Below, one piece after another: positions 7,150 through 14,457 of a stretch of DNA of 16,500 nucleotides. Every line of letters begins with the position of its first letter. The first letter of the stretch is position 1. The stretch comes from Candidatus Stahliibacteriota bacterium (GTDB lineage: Bacteria; Hydrothermota; Tepidihabitantia; B3-TA06). The position numbers were made by a program, and so were the translations under genes. A model generated the notes under the pieces. That model did no database searches. It worked only from the letters and a program-made list of their open reading frames with translations, and was not told the DNA's origin. The stretch is from assembly GCA_030670165.1 (NCBI GenBank), contig DAOVCF010000018.1, forward strand, positions 1 to 16,500, read 5' to 3'.

Positions 7150-8208
7150 GTGGAAAGACACGATCTTTTCAAGGAGTTGACTGAGGCATTCGGTCCGTCG
7201 GGATACGAGGGCGACGTTCGTGCCATAATGGCGCGGCACTTTTCAGGCTCTATGAGCGTCTCCACCGACCGGCTCGGCTCGGTAATCGGCTTCCATGATG
7301 GTGACGCGAAAGGCCCCAAGGTTCTTCTTGCGGCCCACATGGACGAGGTCGGGTTCATGGTCAAGCACGTCACCAAGCAAGGCTACATCCGGTTCCTGCC
7401 CATAGGCGGCTGGTGGCCCCAGGTGCTTTTGAGCCAGCGCGTTAAGGTTCGAACCCGTAAGGGTGATTTCGAGGGGATCATAGGCTCCAAGGCACCTCAC
7501 GCCATGAAGGAGGAGGAGCGCAAGAAGCCCCCGGAGATGGACAAGCTGTTCATAGATATCGGTGTGGTGGGCGAGAAGGGAGCGGCCGATGCGGAGGTGC
7601 GTCCCGGCGACCCTGTGGTTCCCATCTCAGAGTTCCGACCGCTTGCAAACGGGGTGCTGGCCGCAAAGGCGTGGGACGACCGTGTGGGATGCGCGGTGAT
7701 CGCAGAGATGGCCGAGGAGCCGGGCTCGCACCCTAACCGCCTGTACTTGGCCGCTACCGTTCAGGAAGAGGTAGGACTTCGCGGGGCGCGCACCGTGGCC
7801 GGGCTGGTTGAACCCGATGTTGCCATCGCCGTCGACGTCTCGCTCTCTTCTGACACCCCAGGCGAGGATTCCGACGCGGTGGAGAAGTTCGGAGCAGGTG
7901 CCGCGGTGCTGGTTTACGACTCCACCATGATACCTAACGTAGCCCTGCGCGACTTCATCTGCGAGGTTGCCGAGAAAGAGGGCATCAAATATCACCTTAC
8001 CTCCCTTCGTGGGGGCTACGATACCGGTGTTATACACATCTCAAAGATCGGTGTCCCTTCCATAGCCCTGGGTCTGCCATCGCGCTACATCCACTCCCAC
8101 GTCTCGGCGATCTATGAGGAAGACTACGTTGCACTGCTTAACCTGCTTAAAGCAGTTGTTAAGCGCCTGGATGGCAAAAAGCTCAAAGGGATTTTGAAAT
8201 TCGCCTGA
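7150..8208 (+). CDS. M42 family metallo-aminopeptidase (FrvX/glutamyl aminopeptidase-like)
   Basis: This is a probable cytosolic two-metal aminopeptidase of family M42, which forms tetrahedral 12-mers that trim short peptides. In the 352-residue product the expected metal ligands and catalytic acid can be placed: H63 and D65 in 'AAHMDEVGFM', D176 in 'AKAWDDRVG', E206-E207 in 'VQEEVGLRGA', D229 in 'AIAVDVSLSSDTPG', and H315 in 'SRYIHSHVSAIYEEDY'. The substrate-side motif reads 'RGGYDTGVIH', slightly unlike the more usual GTDA form. The GTG at 7150 is preceded by AGGAGG (7140-7145) that overlaps the gyrB TAG. The open frame further upstream is a gyrB shadow. The next gene follows after only ten bases. 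Peptide specificity cannot be told. Confidence 0.92.
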   Translation: MERHDLFKELTEAFGPSGYEGDVRAIMARHFSGSMSVSTDRLGSVIGFHDGDAKGPKVLLAAHMDEVGFMVKHVTKQGYIRFLPIGGWWPQVLLSQRVKVRTRKGDFEGIIGSKAPHAMKEEERKKPPEMDKLFIDIGVVGEKGAADAEVRPGDPVVPISEFRPLANGVLAAKAWDDRVGCAVIAEMAEEPGSHPNRLYLAATVQEEVGLRGARTVAGLVEPDVAIAVDVSLSSDTPGEDSDAVEKFGAGAAVLVYDSTMIPNVALRDFICEVAEKEGIKYHLTSLRGGYDTGVIHISKIGVPSIALGLPSRYIHSHVSAIYEEDYVALLNLLKAVVKRLDGKKLKGILKFA

Positions 8209-8218
8209 AGGAGGTTTG

Positions 8219-10279
8219 GTGAACGAGCCTGAAAATACAAGGACATTCGGATTCTTCGGACACGGCGGGTCTGGGAAAACAACCCTGGCCGACGCAATCC
8301 TATTCTATACCGGTGCGAACACCAGACAGGGTAAGGTAGATGCAGGCACCTCGGTCTTCGACTTCGATGAGGAGGAGATCGAACGCAAGATAAGCCTGAA
8401 CCTTGCCGTGGCGTCCTGTGAATACGCCGATTGTCTTTTCAACCTGGTTGATACGCCAGGCTATGCCGATTTTGTGGGTGAGATGATCTCAAGCGCCCGT
8501 GCGGTTGACCTGGGTGTGGTGGTTGTGGACGTAGCCGAAGGTATAGGGGTGGGTACGGAGATGAGCTGGGGCAGGCTCGGTGACGAACGTAAGGGCAGGG
8601 CTCTATTCATCAACAAACTGAGCAAGCCGGACACCGACTTTACCTCTGCCTTCAATCAGCTGGTGGAGGCATACGGGACCTCGGTGGCCCCGGTCACCAT
8701 CCCTGTCGGTGCCGGCTCGAAACTCTCCGGAGTGGTTGATCTTCTGCACGAGAAGGCCTACGTAACCAGGGACGGCAAGACCGAAGAGGTTGAAATTCCC
8801 TCCGAGGTCAAGGCCGAGGTTGAGACCTACCGGGAGAAGCTCGTTGAGGCGGTTGCCGAGCTGGACGAGGGGCTTCTGGAGAGCTATCTCAATGGCAACG
8901 TCCCCACCGTAGATCAGATGACTCCTGTCCTCAAGAAGGGCATCGCAGAGGGCGCTTTATACCCGCTGTTTGCCGGAGACGCACTCTCTATGATCGGGGT
9001 GCATCCTTTCTGTGAGTTCGCGGCCTCCTTCTTCCCCTCGCCACTGGAAATCACTCCGCTGAAGGTACAAGAGGGCGGAGAAGAAAAGGAGATTACCCCT
9101 CAGGCGTCTGGCGAGTCTTTAGCTTACGTGTTCAAGACAGTCTCCGACCCCCATCTGGGTGATCTTCTGTACACAAGGGTGTTCTCAGGCGAGATAGCCT
9201 CCGGTGCGACCCTTAAGAACGTTGATGCGGGTGCCTCGGAACGCATCGGACAGATACTTTCCATCCAGGGCCGGGAGCGCAAAGATGCAGGTAAGCTTAC
9301 CACCGGTATGATCGGCGGTCTGGTCAAGCTGAAGTCGACCCACACCGGCGACACCCTTACATCCAAGGCAGGGCTCTCTTTGGGCAAGTTGGAGTTTCCC
9401 AACCCGCCCATCTCGGTGGCCATCGTGCCCCGGTCCAAGGGCGACGAGGAGAAGGTCTCAAACGCACTGGCTCGTCTGCACGACGAGGACCCGACCTTCA
9501 TCTACAGATTCGATCCCGAAATCAAACAGCAGCTCATCTCGGGCATGGGAGAGCTCCATCTTGACGTAATCCTGGCAAAGCTCAAGAAGAAGTTCGGGGT
9601 GTCGGTGGATACCCGCAAGCCGCGCATCGCTTATAGAGAGACCATCACCGCGAAAGCAGCCGCTCAGGGACGTCACAAGAAACAGACCGGAGGTCGTGGA
9701 CAGTTCGGGGACGTATTCCTTCGCCTGGAGCCTCTGTCACCGGGGTCCGGAGTAGAGTTCGCCTCAGAGGTCTTCGGCGGCGCCATACCCTCCAAGTTCA
9801 TCCCCTCGGTGGAGAAGGGTGTACGCGAGTCCGTAACTCAGGGTTTTTTGGCCGGCTACCCGATGGTTGACCTCAAGGTGACGGTCTACGACGGAAGCTT
9901 CCACCAGGTGGATTCCTCAGACATCGCGTTCAAGCTGGCCGCGCAGATCGCGTTCAAGGCTGCTTGCGAGAAGGCGAATCCCATACTGCTTGAACCCATC
10001 CTGACCGTGGAAGTCACCGTTCCCGAGGAGTTTATGGGCGACGTTATAGGCGATCTGAACTCACGGCGCGGCAGGATCCAGGGCATGGACTCGGTCGGGC
10101 GCAACCAGATGATCAAGGCTTCGGTGCCAGAGGCTGAGATGTACAAGTACGCCACAACCCTTCGGTCGGTAACCCAGGGCCGCGGGTTCTTTACCGCTCG
10201 CTTCGATCACTACGAACCGGTGCCATCGGAGTTCTCAGCCAAGGTTATCCAGGAGGCGAAAAAGGCCAGAGAGGAATAA
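8219..10279 (+). CDS. EF-G-like translational GTPase (EF-G2/FusA2 type)
   Basis: The 686-residue protein spans all EF-G domains. The G domain has a P-loop 'GHGGSGKTT' (14-22), 'VDTPGYADF' (77-85) and a family-like 'IPVGAGSKLSGVVDL'. Later parts include 'TGRGQFGDVFLRLEP'-type domain IV sequence ('KKQTGGRGQFGDVFLRLEP') and the domain V segment 'MGDVIGDLNSRRGRIQGMD'. Switch I reads 'EEIERKISLNLAV' where canonical EF-G has ERGITI, which points to the EF-G-like paralogue group of uncertain role rather than the main translocase. The G4 motif NKxD is N132-K-L-S135, so the guanine-specifying Asp is missing. I prefer GTG 8219 (AAGGAGG four bases upstream) over the TTG at 8216. It ends the recF-gyrB gene run. 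Confidence 0.92.
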   Translation: MNEPENTRTFGFFGHGGSGKTTLADAILFYTGANTRQGKVDAGTSVFDFDEEEIERKISLNLAVASCEYADCLFNLVDTPGYADFVGEMISSARAVDLGVVVVDVAEGIGVGTEMSWGRLGDERKGRALFINKLSKPDTDFTSAFNQLVEAYGTSVAPVTIPVGAGSKLSGVVDLLHEKAYVTRDGKTEEVEIPSEVKAEVETYREKLVEAVAELDEGLLESYLNGNVPTVDQMTPVLKKGIAEGALYPLFAGDALSMIGVHPFCEFAASFFPSPLEITPLKVQEGGEEKEITPQASGESLAYVFKTVSDPHLGDLLYTRVFSGEIASGATLKNVDAGASERIGQILSIQGRERKDAGKLTTGMIGGLVKLKSTHTGDTLTSKAGLSLGKLEFPNPPISVAIVPRSKGDEEKVSNALARLHDEDPTFIYRFDPEIKQQLISGMGELHLDVILAKLKKKFGVSVDTRKPRIAYRETITAKAAAQGRHKKQTGGRGQFGDVFLRLEPLSPGSGVEFASEVFGGAIPSKFIPSVEKGVRESVTQGFLAGYPMVDLKVTVYDGSFHQVDSSDIAFKLAAQIAFKAACEKANPILLEPILTVEVTVPEEFMGDVIGDLNSRRGRIQGMDSVGRNQMIKASVPEAEMYKYATTLRSVTQGRGFFTARFDHYEPVPSEFSAKVIQEAKKAREE

Positions 10280-10297
10280 AACACCCCGGCAATTAGT

Positions 10298-10332
10298 GCT
10301 CCTTTTCCCCTAGAAGGGGAAAAGATCGCAAG
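10298..10332 (+). repeat. Family A palindromic element, copy 1
   Basis: GCTC, then a perfect 10 bp stem (CTTTTCCCCT / AGGGGAAAAG) with loop AGA, then the tail ATCGCAAG. It starts 18 bases after the EF-G-like stop. The stem sits inside the element and no T-run follows, so it is not a normal terminator. Confidence 0.85.
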
Positions 10333-10344
10333 AATGGATCTGTG

Positions 10345-10375
10345 GAGGCCGATTTTAAGTCGACCTCTTTTCTTT
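10345..10375 (+). terminator. Possible intrinsic terminator after the EF-G-like gene
   Basis: GAGGCCGA (10345-10352) pairs with TCGACCTC (10360-10367) except for one C/A mismatch, with loop TTTTAAG, and is followed by TTTTCTTT. This is a modest stem with a T-rich tail, lying between the two family A copies. It would end the recF-to-EF-G transcript before the znu promoter. Confidence 0.45.
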
Positions 10376-10376
10376 G

Positions 10377-10411
10377 CTTGCGATCTTTCGTTGCGCAGCA
10401 ACGAAAGGAGC
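10377..10411 (-). repeat. Family A palindromic element, copy 2 (inverted relative to copy 1)
   Basis: Read on the minus strand it is GCTC, a 10 bp stem CTTTCGTTGC / GCAACGAAAG with loop TGC, and the tail ATCGCAAG. The lead and tail are identical to copy 1, while the stem core differs but is fully complementary. The two copies face each other, so AAAGATCGCAAG of copy 1 can pair with the matching part of copy 2 to form a larger hairpin. Confidence 0.85.
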
Positions 10412-10421
10412 ATGTATTGGC

Positions 10422-10449
10422 TTGACATTTCGCTTTCTCCTACTATTCT
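10422..10449 (+). promoter_or_regulatory. Sigma-70-type promoter for the znu operon
   Basis: TTGACA (10422-10427) and TATTCT (10444-10449) stand 16 bases apart, just after the second family A copy. The start of transcription would be near 10456, leaving a leader of about 20 bases with AAGGAG (10467-10472) before the ATG. I could not recognise a Zur or MntR operator. Confidence 0.55.
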
Positions 10450-10477
10450 ATTAACTATGCAAGACCAAGGAGAACGA

Positions 10478-11356
10478 ATGCGGCGTGTCGTGGCGATAAC
10501 ACTAATCGCTTTAAGTATCATGAGTCTCACAACTTGCAAGAAGAATCGGTCTCAGCCGTCGACCGACAAGGTCAAGGTAGTCGTCACCATCCCACCTCTT
10601 GCCGATTTCGTGCGTCAAGTCGGCGGCGACCGGGTCCAGGTTGCCACGCTTCTTGCACCTGGTGCGTCACCTCACACCTTCGAACCTACACCCTCGCAGG
10701 CCAAGGCCGCTTCAGAGGCCGAGCTCGTTGTTCGCATCGGCCTTGACATTGATCACTGGCTGGAGGGTTTGCTGCCTCAAGATGCACCCCTCATCACCGC
10801 TTCCAAGGTTTCGGGGATAAAACTCATATCTGAGAACGGACCTCACGAAAGTGCCAATCCCCACATCTGGCTCGATCCCATATACGCCAGGCTGATCTCG
10901 CGAGCAATCGCAGATTCCCTCACGAGTATCGACCCTCGAGCCAAGCCGGGCTATCAAGCCAATTGCGACCGCTATCTGGAAGAGCTTGACTCGCTCAACG
11001 CCCGCATCGAGGAGGAGGTGATCTCCTTCGCTTCGAAAAAATACGTATCATTCCATCCTGCATGGGTATACTTCGCGCGCCGCTACGGCCTGGAGAGCGC
11101 CGCAGTAATCGTCTCCTCGCCAGGCAAGGAGCCTACCCCGAAGGAGATTGAGGAAATCGTAGAGGCGATCAAGGAAGCAGACGTAAAAGCGGTTTTTGCC
11201 GAGCCGCAGCTTTCGCCAAAAGCCGCCCAGGTCATCGCCCGAGAAGCGGGAGTCAAGGTGCTCTTCCTTGATCCCTTGGGCAGAGAGGGTGAAACCTACA
11301 TAGAACTCATGGATCGCAATCTGGAGGTGATGAAACGGGCTATGGGGGAAAGGTGA
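10478..11356 (+). CDS. znuA: Zinc/manganese ABC transporter substrate-binding lipoprotein (ZnuA-like)
   Basis: This is the extracytoplasmic metal-binding component of a cluster A-I ABC importer. The first 20 residues are a lipoprotein signal: a basic start, a hydrophobic core and the lipobox L17-T-T-C20 (Thr at -1 is unusual). The mature part has the likely metal ligands H66 ('PGASPHTFEP'), H129 ('ANPHIWLDP'), H193 ('SFHPAWVYFARRYGL') and D265 ('FLDPLG'), plus the family 'AEPQLSPKAAQVIA'. The His-rich loop of many zinc-specific ZnuA proteins is absent, so manganese or mixed specificity is possible. The ATG at 10478 has AAGGAG five bases upstream. The open frame upstream crosses the intergenic hairpins and has no lipoprotein logic. 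znuC starts on its stop (GTGA). Confidence 0.9.
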   Translation: MRRVVAITLIALSIMSLTTCKKNRSQPSTDKVKVVVTIPPLADFVRQVGGDRVQVATLLAPGASPHTFEPTPSQAKAASEAELVVRIGLDIDHWLEGLLPQDAPLITASKVSGIKLISENGPHESANPHIWLDPIYARLISRAIADSLTSIDPRAKPGYQANCDRYLEELDSLNARIEEEVISFASKKYVSFHPAWVYFARRYGLESAAVIVSSPGKEPTPKEIEEIVEAIKEADVKAVFAEPQLSPKAAQVIAREAGVKVLFLDPLGREGETYIELMDRNLEVMKRAMGER

Positions 11357-12168
11357 GTAAAAACCCCCTGGTAAGCCTTGAGGACGTGACCGTTCGTTTT
11401 GAGGAGATCACGGCGCTCTCCGATGTGAATCTGGAGATAACGGTCGGTTTCTCCACTGCATTTATCGGCCCCAACGGAGGGGGCAAGACTACCCTGCTTA
11501 AGGTGATCCTCGGACTTATCAAACCGACCTCAGGTCGTGTTACGTATCACCATCTTAGGCGTTCTCAGATCGGTTACGTTCCCCAGGAGAGCTTGGTTAA
11601 TCCAAGCTTCCCTGTAAGCGCTTTGGATGTTACCCTGATGGGCCGTTATCCGGCTTTGGGTCTTGTAAAACGTCCGGGAAGGCGCGACCGCGATCTGGCT
11701 GTGACCATGCTTGCTCGTGTGGGTCTGGCAGAACTGGCCAGGCGTCCGGTGGGGACGCTATCAGGCGGCCAGAAGCAGCGGGTGGCCATTGCCCGGGCTC
11801 TTGTTGGCGAACCAAAGCTTCTCTTACTGGATGAACCCACCTCGGGTGCCGACGTTGAGGCAAAGGACCGCTTCTACTCACTTATCCGGGAACTCAAAGA
11901 GGAGTTTTCCCTTACCGTTCTTATCGCCAGCCACGATCTTACGGTAGTGCCTCGTTTCGTTGACGATGTGGCCTGCGTGGCGCGCACGGTGCATATGCAT
12001 GCTTGCCCCTCCGACGTCTGGGACGAGGAACACTTCCAACGCATCTACGGGACCCAGATGGAGGCGATCTTCCACGGCAAGGTACCCCACCGGATGGTTG
12101 AACCCCACGCGAAGGCGAAGCCTTCGCGTGGGGACCCCAATAAGAAACCACGAAGGAAGGGAAACTGA
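11353..12168 (+). CDS. znuC: Zinc/manganese ABC transporter ATP-binding protein (ZnuC-like)
   Basis: This is the ATPase of the importer, acting at the inner face of the membrane. All nucleotide-binding motifs are visible in the 271 residues: Walker A 'GPNGGGKTT' (39-47), Q-loop Q78 ('IGYVPQES'), signature 'LSGGQ' (136-140), Walker B 'LLLLDEP' (156-162) and switch His H194 ('ASHDLTV'). The last 20 or so residues are basic, and residues 251-261 (PHAKAKPSRGD) are encoded by the family B palindrome at 12103-12133. The element therefore sits in frame within the gene end. The GTG start overlaps the znuA stop by four bases, and the stop TGA shares one base with the znuB ATG. Order A-C-B is a usual layout for this importer. 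Confidence 0.95.
   Translation: MSKNPLVSLEDVTVRFEEITALSDVNLEITVGFSTAFIGPNGGGKTTLLKVILGLIKPTSGRVTYHHLRRSQIGYVPQESLVNPSFPVSALDVTLMGRYPALGLVKRPGRRDRDLAVTMLARVGLAELARRPVGTLSGGQKQRVAIARALVGEPKLLLLDEPTSGADVEAKDRFYSLIRELKEEFSLTVLIASHDLTVVPRFVDDVACVARTVHMHACPSDVWDEEHFQRIYGTQMEAIFHGKVPHRMVEPHAKAKPSRGDPNKKPRRKGN
12103..12133. repeat. Family B palindrome, copy 2 (inside znuC)
   Basis: This is a perfect 14 bp inverted repeat: CCCCACGCGAAGGC, loop GAA, GCCTTCGCGTGGGG. It shares with copy 1 (3852) the stem length, the outer CCCCAC/GTGGGG, the inner GC/GC closing pair and the GAA loop. The six central base pairs differ but remain complementary. It is read in frame as the start of the znuC C-terminal tail and lies 35 bases before the znuB start. 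Confidence 0.85.
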
Positions 12169-13022
12169 TGTTCGAGGCCGCATTCATGCAGCGAGCACTG
12201 ATCGCAGGGGTGATTATCTCCGTTCTGCTCTCCGTTCTAGGTTTCTTCGTTGTCCTAAGAAAGATGAGCTTCATCGGCGTAGGGATCGCCCATGCCGCGT
12301 TCGGGGGCGTCGCTTTGGGACAGCTTCTTGGCATCCCCATATTCCTTTCCGCCTCGATATTCTCTGTTGCGGCGGGTCTGGGCATAGGTGCGGTAACTCG
12401 TCATGGAAAGATCAGGGAGGATACCGCCATAGGAATCTTCTTCGCCGCAGGGATGGCCCTGGGGGTGCTTTTCCTGTCACTCAAGCAGGGCTATACCGCA
12501 GACCTTATGAGCTACCTGTTCGGTTCGATCCTGGCGGTTACCCCAGCCGATCTCTGGATCATCGCCGCGGTTGCGGTTGTTATCCTTGTGATAATCGCTC
12601 TATTTTTCAAGGAGCTTTTAGCCACAAGCTTCGATGCGGAGCTTGCTCGCGCCTCCGGCATACCGGAGGGGGTTTTGTTCTATCTTCTCCTGGGACTGGT
12701 CTCCCTGGGAATCGTTTCAGCCATCAAGTTAGTGGGGATAGTGCTCGTTTCCGCACTGCTGGTTCTTCCTGCCGCCACCGCGCTTCAGTGGTCGGAGCGT
12801 TACGGCCGGGTGTTTATCCTATCGGTGATCCTTGGTCTCGTCTACACACTTGGCGGACTCATAGCCTCCTACTGGCTCGACATCCCCTCCGGCGCAACCA
12901 TCGTAATCCTGGGAACAGTAGTCTTCCTCTTTTCCCTCATCCTTTCTCCCATGCGCCGCCGGTCCCTCAAACACGACACCACTCACGTAGATCCCAGCAA
13001 CGAGGTTGCTAAAACTGATTGA
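12168..13022 (+). CDS. znuB: Zinc/manganese ABC transporter permease (ZnuB-like)
   Basis: This is the membrane channel of the importer, family ABC-3. The 284-residue product is almost wholly hydrophobic, with about eight predicted membrane helices. Family stretches include 'ALIAGVIISVLLSVLGFFVV' near the start, 'GVGIAHAAFGGVALG' and 'EDTAIGIFFAAGMALGVLF'. Later come 'GLVSLGIVSAIKLVGIVLV', 'SALLVLPAATA' and 'SYWLDIPSGATIVILGTVVF'. A short charged tail closes the protein. The ATG at 12168 shares a base with the znuC stop, and AAGGAAGGG lies upstream. It is the last gene of the operon and converges on the small GTPase gene. The 35-base gap shows no convincing terminator. Confidence 0.95.
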   Translation: MFEAAFMQRALIAGVIISVLLSVLGFFVVLRKMSFIGVGIAHAAFGGVALGQLLGIPIFLSASIFSVAAGLGIGAVTRHGKIREDTAIGIFFAAGMALGVLFLSLKQGYTADLMSYLFGSILAVTPADLWIIAAVAVVILVIIALFFKELLATSFDAELARASGIPEGVLFYLLLGLVSLGIVSAIKLVGIVLVSALLVLPAATALQWSERYGRVFILSVILGLVYTLGGLIASYWLDIPSGATIVILGTVVFLFSLILSPMRRRSLKHDTTHVDPSNEVAKTD

Positions 13023-13057
13023 TCCGAACTGCAATCACACCCCGGTTTTGGATCCCG

Positions 13058-13585
13058 TTAGCTCTCAGAACATTCATCCTCCAACCTGTTCGCCTTCTTT
13101 GAGCCGTTATTACTCTCCAGTATATTCACTATCTCATCCAAAAGCTCGGCGACTCGAAAGCCTGACTTGGCCGATCCGATGACTATGGCTTTGAGTCCTT
13201 CGGGCTCTCCTATAAGCCGGGTAACCCGGCGGCGTTCCTTCTGTACCCCCGGCTTTATATTGGCGAATACCAGAAAAGGAACCTTTGACTCGTTGAGGAA
13301 TTTAAGGATCTCCTTGTCACGATCGTCGAATCGACGAGAGTAATCCAAAACCCACACCGCCACGTCCATCCCCCTTGCCACTACGTCGCGCACTATGCGG
13401 AAACGGGCCTGACCCGGAGTTCCAAAAAGATGCAGTTTGTAGTTTTTATGCTCTTTGTTGCCGTAATCCAGTGCTATGGTGCGTCCGTGGCGCTCGATGT
13501 TAATGGCCCCCGGAACGATGTTTTGCACAAGCGTTGATTTCCCTGCCTCGTCCTTGCCTACTATTACGACCTTTGCAAGCTTCAT
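13058..13585 (-). CDS. Small Ras-like GTPase, COG2229/MglA-related (conservon CvnD-like)
   Basis: The 175-residue protein has a P-loop 'GKDEAGKST' (10-18), a switch I-like 'GRTIALDYG' (34-42) and a G3-like 'LFGTPGQARFR' (53-63). That combination is characteristic of the COG2229 group and is shared in part by MglA. These proteins act as nucleotide switches, often together with Roadblock/LC7 proteins, in polarity, motility or conservon-type signalling. Two departures are visible: G3 begins with Gly rather than Asp, and the G4 NKxD region reads 'ANIKPG' (108-113), so guanine specificity is uncertain. The C-terminal ~20 residues are polar. The ATG lies on the stop of the small upstream ORF (ATGA) with GGAGAG before it. 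The Roadblock gene lies upstream on the same strand. Confidence 0.87.
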   Translation of the reverse strand: MKLAKVVIVGKDEAGKSTLVQNIVPGAINIERHGRTIALDYGNKEHKNYKLHLFGTPGQARFRIVRDVVARGMDVAVWVLDYSRRFDDRDKEILKFLNESKVPFLVFANIKPGVQKERRRVTRLIGEPEGLKAIVIGSAKSGFRVAELLDEIVNILESNNGSKKANRLEDECSES

Positions 13586-13866
13586 TTGCTCTCTCCTGAA
13601 CCAAGATTGATCGCCCCTTTACCTACGCGGCGAGGGACGCCGGAAAGGCAGCGGACCGAGGTGAAGGGTTGAGTGCCGATGTGGTACATCAGGCAGTGTT
13701 GGAGTTCTTCACGCTCCCCAGGCCCTCGAGTCAGTAAACGGTTCCAGAATGGTAGCCCACCCCTTGCAGGAACACACTCCCCTTCTTCCCACATCATGAT
13801 GCAGCGATTCTTCCTCCCGGGGTTCTCAACTGAGAGACGCGTATAAACCCTCAATTCGCCTGTCAT
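13582..13866 (-). CDS. Small hypothetical ORF between Roadblock and GTPase genes
   Basis: This is a 94-residue ORF with no family I recognise. It contains four Cys and many Arg and Gly residues and has no signal peptide or membrane helix. In its favour, it sits between two functionally linked genes on the same strand, and its TGA overlaps the GTPase ATG by four bases, as in coupled genes. Against it, an in-frame TAG directly precedes the ATG at 13866 and no ribosome site is seen there. An alternative pair of ATG codons at 13797/13794 has GGAGGAAG about 12 bases upstream and would give a protein of about 70 residues. In conservon operons a third small protein (DUF742) sits in this place, but I see no DUF742 likeness. 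It could be spurious. Confidence 0.4.
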   Translation of the reverse strand: MTGELRVYTRLSVENPGRKNRCIMMWEEGECVPARGGLPFWNRLLTRGPGEREELQHCLMYHIGTQPFTSVRCLSGVPRRVGKGAINLGSGESK

Positions 13867-13958
13867 CTACAAGAAGTTGCTCAGCGCGCCACTCCCCATA
13901 TTAAGTTTGGGTTGTTCCGTGTTTCCCTTGTTGTTCAAATTCCCTGGCATCGCTAAAC

Positions 13959-14426
13959 TCAGTGGCTCCACGGGGATGGTGATTGGCCAGTAGCAGGCCC
14001 GGATGACCTGTCTTCAGGCTGTGGCGGGGGTGGAGGGATCTTCGGGGCTATAGCTCGATTAACGATGATGCGAATCTCCTCTGTTGTTCTGGAAAGCAAA
14101 AGGAACATTATTCCCAGCTTGGCGGATTCGTCCGTGACCGCTACCAGTACCCCGTCATCGCCTGCGGCCTGAAGTATTATGTAGCCGCCGCCGCCTTTGA
14201 AGTAAACCTGTTCCAGCTCGCCTACCGCGAACTCCTTGGTTGTACGCTCACCCAATCCCAATACGGTGGCACCCATAGCGGCGATCGCGTCTTCGTTTGT
14301 ACCGCTGGGCAGAGCCGAGGCCAGCATGAGTCCGTCGAGGCTCACGAACGCCGAAGATTTTATCTCAGGCGCCGATCGGTTGAGGTGGATTAGCACTTCT
14401 TGCAATTCATCTTTAAGTCCAGGCAC
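13959..14426 (-). CDS. Roadblock/LC7 domain protein (MglB-like)
   Basis: Residues 1-125 match the Roadblock/LC7 fold. They run from 'LKDELQEVLIHLNRSAPEIK' through 'SSAFVSLDGLMLASALPSG' (24-42), a helix 'AIAAMGATVLGLGERTTKEF' (47-66) and 'LEQVYFKGGGGYIILQAAGD' (71-90) to 'GVLVAVTDESAKLGIMFLLL'. Such proteins dimerise and regulate small GTPases, as MglB does for MglA. The tail (130-155) is Pro- and Ser-rich and probably disordered. I chose GTG 14426 because AAGGAGG lies five bases before it and the domain starts there. An ATG at 14486 is in frame but falls in the promoter. With the GTPase gene downstream it forms a likely regulator-switch pair. The partner process is not indicated by neighbours. 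Confidence 0.9.
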   Translation of the reverse strand: MPGLKDELQEVLIHLNRSAPEIKSSAFVSLDGLMLASALPSGTNEDAIAAMGATVLGLGERTTKEFAVGELEQVYFKGGGGYIILQAAGDDGVLVAVTDESAKLGIMFLLLSRTTEEIRIIVNRAIAPKIPPPPPQPEDRSSGPATGQSPSPWSH

Positions 14427-14457
14427 AATTGCCTCCTTACATTCTACATTAAAGCTA

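Noticed and set aside
7160..7177. On the minus strand CTCCTTGAAAAGATCGTG resembles the two ends of family A joined without a hairpin.
   Set aside because: It lies at the conserved start of the M42 gene and has no stem. The match is short and fits normal coding sequence.
10334..10477. N-terminal extension of the ZnuA-like protein from the upstream in-frame ATG.
   Set aside because: It would run through the terminator-like hairpin, a palindrome and the promoter, and would bury the lipoprotein signal that starts at 10478.
11960..13012. Plus-strand open frame of 350 codons overlapping znuC and znuB in another frame.
   Set aside because: It is Arg- and Ser-rich and low in family likeness, covers two well-supported genes, and is a shadow frame.
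13023..13057. Bidirectional terminator between the convergent znuB and GTPase genes.
   Set aside because: Only a 5-base inverted match (GATCC/GGATC) is present with no T-run on either side.
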